From contig JAPUIL010000474.1 of assembly GCA_027297085.1 (NCBI GenBank), positions 1 through 8,281 of the forward strand: DNA of 8,281 bases. Reading direction: 5' to 3'. Source of the stretch: Verrucomicrobiota bacterium (GTDB taxonomy: Bacteria > Verrucomicrobiota > Verrucomicrobiia > Opitutales > UBA2995). The notes beneath the pieces were generated by a model that was not told the DNA's origin, did no database searches, and was given only the letters and a program-made list of their open reading frames with translations. The first letter of the stretch is position 1. The number at the start of each line of letters is the position of its first letter. Below are positions 5,930 through 8,281 of the stretch, piece after piece. The translations under genes were made by a program, and so were the position numbers.

Positions 5930-6700
5930 TCAAAAAATCAAGTGCTTAATGGAGGCCTTGCTTTCCGACAATTGCTTCAATGCCTCGATTCCAATCTTCA
6001 CATGGGCGCTGGTATAATTCTGATTTACCAGCTTATCGCTTGCTTCTGTCTTGATGCCCTCCGGAACCATGGGTTCATCCGAAACGAGTAGCAGGGCACC
6101 GGTAGGAATACGGTTGTGAAACCCGACCGAAAAGATGGTGGCTGTTTCCATTTCGATGGCATTGCAACGGACTTTTGTCAGGTAGTGCTTGAACGATTCA
6201 TCATGTTCCCAGACCCGTCGATTAGTAGAATAAGCTACGCCTGTATAATAATCCTGCTTATGATCACGAATTGCTTCGGAAGTGGCGCGTTGCATTTCGA
6301 ATGCGGGAAGTGCCGGTACTTCAGGAGGGAAATAATCGTCTGAGGTTCCCTCACCGCGGATAGCGGCGATAGGAAGCAGAAAGGAACCGATAGGCATATC
6401 GCTTTTCAGGCTGCCGCATTTACCAAGAAAGAGTACTCCTTTGGGTTTGACGGCTGTGAGCAGGTCCATGATCGAAGCCGCATTGGCACTGCCCATACCG
6501 AAGTTTATCATAGAAATGTTGTCTGAAGTGGCGGTCGGCATAGGTTTCCCGCGGCCTTGAACTTTGACACGGTGCCAACGAGCAAACTTGTTCAAGTAAT
6601 CGTTAAAGTTGGTTAGCAGGATATATTCGCCAAACGATTCAATCGGGACGCCAGTATAACGGGGCAGCCAGTTTTCAACAATGACTTCTTTGTTTACCAT
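5930..6700 (-). CDS. amn: AMP nucleosidase, short form
   Basis: The enzyme hydrolyses AMP to adenine and ribose 5-phosphate in the cytoplasm, helping set the adenylate pool. The protein is 256 residues and belongs to the purine nucleoside phosphorylase/MTA-SAH nucleosidase superfamily. Landmarks are NWLPRYTG (10-17), FGEYILLTNF (23-32), the glycine loop INFGMGSANAAS (65-76), FLGKCG (91-96), IAAIRGEGTSDDYFPPEVPALPAF in the middle (111-134), NRRVWEHDE (160-168), the nucleoside-binding AIEMETATIF (181-190) with E183 and E185, and SDEP with the probable catalytic Asp 208. It lacks the large N-terminal domain of the 484-residue E. coli enzyme and matches the short, stand-alone type that I associate with Bacteroidota and relatives. 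The ATG at 6698-6700 fits the family start; no good ribosome site is visible. It lies 112 bases after lipA on the same strand and may have its own promoter. It converges on the ATPase homologue with a 32-base gap. Confidence 0.92.
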   Translation of the reverse strand: MVNKEVIVENWLPRYTGVPIESFGEYILLTNFNDYLNKFARWHRVKVQGRGKPMPTATSDNISMINFGMGSANAASIMDLLTAVKPKGVLFLGKCGSLKSDMPIGSFLLPIAAIRGEGTSDDYFPPEVPALPAFEMQRATSEAIRDHKQDYYTGVAYSTNRRVWEHDESFKHYLTKVRCNAIEMETATIFSVGFHNRIPTGALLLVSDEPMVPEGIKTEASDKLVNQNYTSAHVKIGIEALKQLSESKASIKHLIF

Positions 6701-6769
6701 GGCTCATGCTTATGTGGGTCTTATCAAAGATCAATCACGAACGCCTTTTGCAAACTTAACCCTTCTTTG

Positions 6770-6784
6770 CTCACATTTAGTGAG
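6770..6784. repeat. Small hairpin between lipA and amn
   Basis: CTCAC-ATTTA-GTGAG is a perfect five-pair inverted repeat with a five-base loop, about 30 bases past the lipA stop. No T-run follows it on the minus strand. It may attenuate read-through from lipA into amn or be chance. The rest of the 112-base gap shows no clear promoter. Confidence 0.25.
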
Positions 6785-6812
6785 TTCAGCTTGCCGCTAA
6801 TCAATTCAGGCC

Positions 6813-7688
6813 CTAAGCGGAAATGGCCGACTGGTCTTTCGGTGCGTAACGGTCGGACTGTTCTTCCGCATGGTAGTAGCTACGGACCAGAGGCGCGGAT
6901 TCAATAACTCCAAAGCCGATCTCGAGACCAAAGGATTTCCAGTAGTTAAATTCTTCCGGTGTTACCCAACGGTCTAACGGCAAATGTTTTTGAGTGGGTT
7001 GCAGGTATTGGCCGATGGTTATGATATCGATGCTCGCTTCCCTCATGTCTCTCAGGCAGGTTTCGATTTCCTCCTGCGTTTCCCCCAGACCAAGCATGAT
7101 GCCTGATTTGGTTGTGAATCCCTGCTTTTTACCGTGACGAAGCACATTCAGCGATTGTTGGTAATTGGCGGTTTTCCGGACAGGTCTCTGCAAGCGTTCC
7201 ACTGTTTCAACATTGTGGTTTAAAATGTCCGGTTTCGCTTCGAGCACGATGTCCAGATGATCGTAGCTACCCTGAAAATCGGGGATCAGTACTTCGACGG
7301 CGGTATTGGGGTTCCGGTGGCGAATGGCTCGAATGGTAGCAGCCCAAACGGATGCGCCACCGTCCTTTAAGTCATCCCGCGCAACGGAGGTGATCACCGC
7401 ATGCTTCAACCCCATCTTGGCCACTGCATCGGCTACGCGTGCGGGTTCGCCAAGGTCCAGCTCGGGCGGACGCCCCGTCTGAATGGCACAAAAACCGCAG
7501 GAGCGGGTGCAGACATTACCCAATATCATTAGGGTGGCCGTACCCCGAGTCCAGCACTCGCCCATGTTGGGGCATTGGGCGCTTTTGCAAACCGTGTGTA
7601 ACTTGTTGGTTTCCACCAGCTCGTTGACCGCATGGTAGACTGGTCCGGCTGGTAACTTGGCTCGCAACCACTTGGGTTTGTTTCGCAT
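6813..7688 (-). CDS. lipA: Lipoyl synthase (radical SAM)
   Basis: LipA inserts two sulfurs at C6 and C8 of the octanoyl chain bound to the lipoyl domains of 2-oxoacid dehydrogenases and glycine-cleavage H protein. The protein is 291 residues, within the family range. The auxiliary cluster cysteines are C34, C39 and C45 in VCKSAQCPNMGECW; the radical-SAM cluster is CTRSCGFC with C60, C64 and C67. Other family blocks are GTATLMILGNVC, AVITSVARDDLKDGG, NHNVETVERLQ, TKSGIMLGLGE and TIGQYLQPTQKHLP. The C-terminal motif, normally RSSY, reads R-S-Y-Y (269-272) followed by HAEEQ; one Ser is thus replaced by Tyr, by a change one base away from a Ser codon. The ATG at 7686-7688 lies 4 bases after the lipB stop, which points to translational coupling; no separate ribosome site is seen. 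The protein acts in the cytoplasm directly after LipB. Confidence 0.96.
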   Translation of the reverse strand: MRNKPKWLRAKLPAGPVYHAVNELVETNKLHTVCKSAQCPNMGECWTRGTATLMILGNVCTRSCGFCAIQTGRPPELDLGEPARVADAVAKMGLKHAVITSVARDDLKDGGASVWAATIRAIRHRNPNTAVEVLIPDFQGSYDHLDIVLEAKPDILNHNVETVERLQRPVRKTANYQQSLNVLRHGKKQGFTTKSGIMLGLGETQEEIETCLRDMREASIDIITIGQYLQPTQKHLPLDRWVTPEEFNYWKSFGLEIGFGVIESAPLVRSYYHAEEQSDRYAPKDQSAISA

Positions 7689-7692
7689 AGGA

Positions 7693-8281
7693 TTAGGTCA
7701 GGGAATCTTTAAATGTATCCAGAAAAGCCTGCGAGACTATGGGTTTAACTACGCTCAAATCAATGTGAAAACCCAGCTCATTTTTTAAGGAGGTCACGCT
7801 GCCATCCACTATGCCACACGGCACAATGCCAGAGAAAGGTTCCAGGTCATTGTTTACGTTCAAAGCAAAGCCATGATAACTCACCCACGATTTTACTGCT
7901 ACGCCTATGGCCGCAATCTTGCGAGTCTCGATCCAAATCCCGGTTTTCCCTTCGCGGCGGCCGGCCGGCAGTCCGAAGTGCGCTACGATCTGAATGAGCA
8001 TATCCTCCATAAGGCGAAGATAAGCGTGCAAGTCCCCTAGCTTTTCCAAACTGATGATCGGATATCCGGTTAGTTGTCCCGGACCATGGTAGGTGATGTC
8101 CCCGCCGCGGTTGGACTTGTGCACTGCAATCCCTTTTTCCGACAGCTTACTTTCATTCCAGATTAAATGCGCATAAGCACCGCGCCTTACACCCAGTGTA
8201 TAAACAGGCAGGTGTTCTGTGTAGACCAGCGTATCTTTGCGATTTCCTTCGATCCGGTCGCGGACGTAACTCTTTTGTTTT
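7693..8281 (-). CDS. lipB: Octanoyl-[ACP]:protein N-octanoyltransferase, 5' end missing
   Basis: LipB transfers the octanoyl group from acyl carrier protein to lipoyl-domain lysines, the step before LipA. Reading open to the window edge adds about 52 codons upstream of an internal GTG at 8122-8124, including RIEGNRKDTL, EHLPVYTLGVRRGA and GIAVHKSNRGGDITYHGPGQL. These are core LipB motifs, so the true start is beyond 8281 and only a short N-terminal piece is missing. The catalytic Lys (RKIAAIGV; codon 7918-7920) and catalytic Cys (IVPCGI; codon 7816-7818) are both present. The region YHGFALNVNNDLEPFSGIVPCGI matches the family active-site stretch. The gene ends at TAA (7693-7695), 4 bases before the lipA ATG, giving a lipB-lipA operon. 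No anomalies were noticed. Confidence 0.96.
   Translation of the reverse strand, partial: KQKSYVRDRIEGNRKDTLVYTEHLPVYTLGVRRGAYAHLIWNESKLSEKGIAVHKSNRGGDITYHGPGQLTGYPIISLEKLGDLHAYLRLMEDMLIQIVAHFGLPAGRREGKTGIWIETRKIAAIGVAVKSWVSYHGFALNVNNDLEPFSGIVPCGIVDGSVTSLKNELGFHIDLSVVKPIVSQAFLDTFKDSLT

Noticed and set aside
8122..8124. GTG as the lipB start
   Set aside because: Reading further upstream gives conserved LipB sequence (EHLPVYTLG and more) to the window edge, so this is an internal Val codon.

Overview
The window holds seven protein-coding genes, two of them cut by the window edges, and no RNA genes, insertion sequences or CRISPR arrays that I can recognise. It looks like chromosomal DNA of a Gram-negative bacterium of moderate GC content. 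The mixture suggests a Verrucomicrobiota/PVC or Bacteroidota-like lineage: a proteobacterial-type DgkA, a short Bacteroidota-type AMP nucleosidase, a DUF1015 protein, and start codons with almost no Shine-Dalgarno sequences. I favour Verrucomicrobiota, but that is inference and cannot be settled from this window.

Layout. At the left edge, on the minus strand, is the first 108 codons of a DUF1015-family protein (1-324). A roughly 300-base divergent intergenic region follows. Next, on the plus strand, is a large cytosolic hybrid sensor histidine kinase (about 620-3316) with the order coiled coil, GAF, PAS, HisKA/HATPase, receiver, HPt. After a 120-base gap comes dgkA (3440-3820, diacylglycerol/undecaprenol kinase). 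Only 19 bases further on is a 685-residue P1B-type (heavy-metal) ATPase homologue (3840-5897). The plus-strand block ends convergently against a minus-strand block: AMP nucleosidase (5930-6700), lipoyl synthase lipA (6813-7688) and octanoyltransferase lipB (7693 to the window end, 5' end missing). lipB and lipA are 4 bases apart and form the two-step lipoate-assembly operon.

The most notable content is the P-type ATPase homologue. It keeps the full eight-helix layout and the A, P and N domains in one open frame, but it has lost nearly every residue needed for catalysis and metal transport. The phosphorylated Asp of DKTGT is Gly, TGE of the actuator domain is NGS, the membrane CPC is ASL, and the TM7 YN pair is TA. 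GDGxND, TGD and the HP dipeptide are retained. This is the signature of a pseudo-enzyme rather than a frameshifted pseudogene. Its start codon lies at the foot of an 11-bp stem-loop that also contains the dgkA stop codon, which suggests translational coupling of the two genes. The other genes are housekeeping enzymes or an orphan signalling protein.
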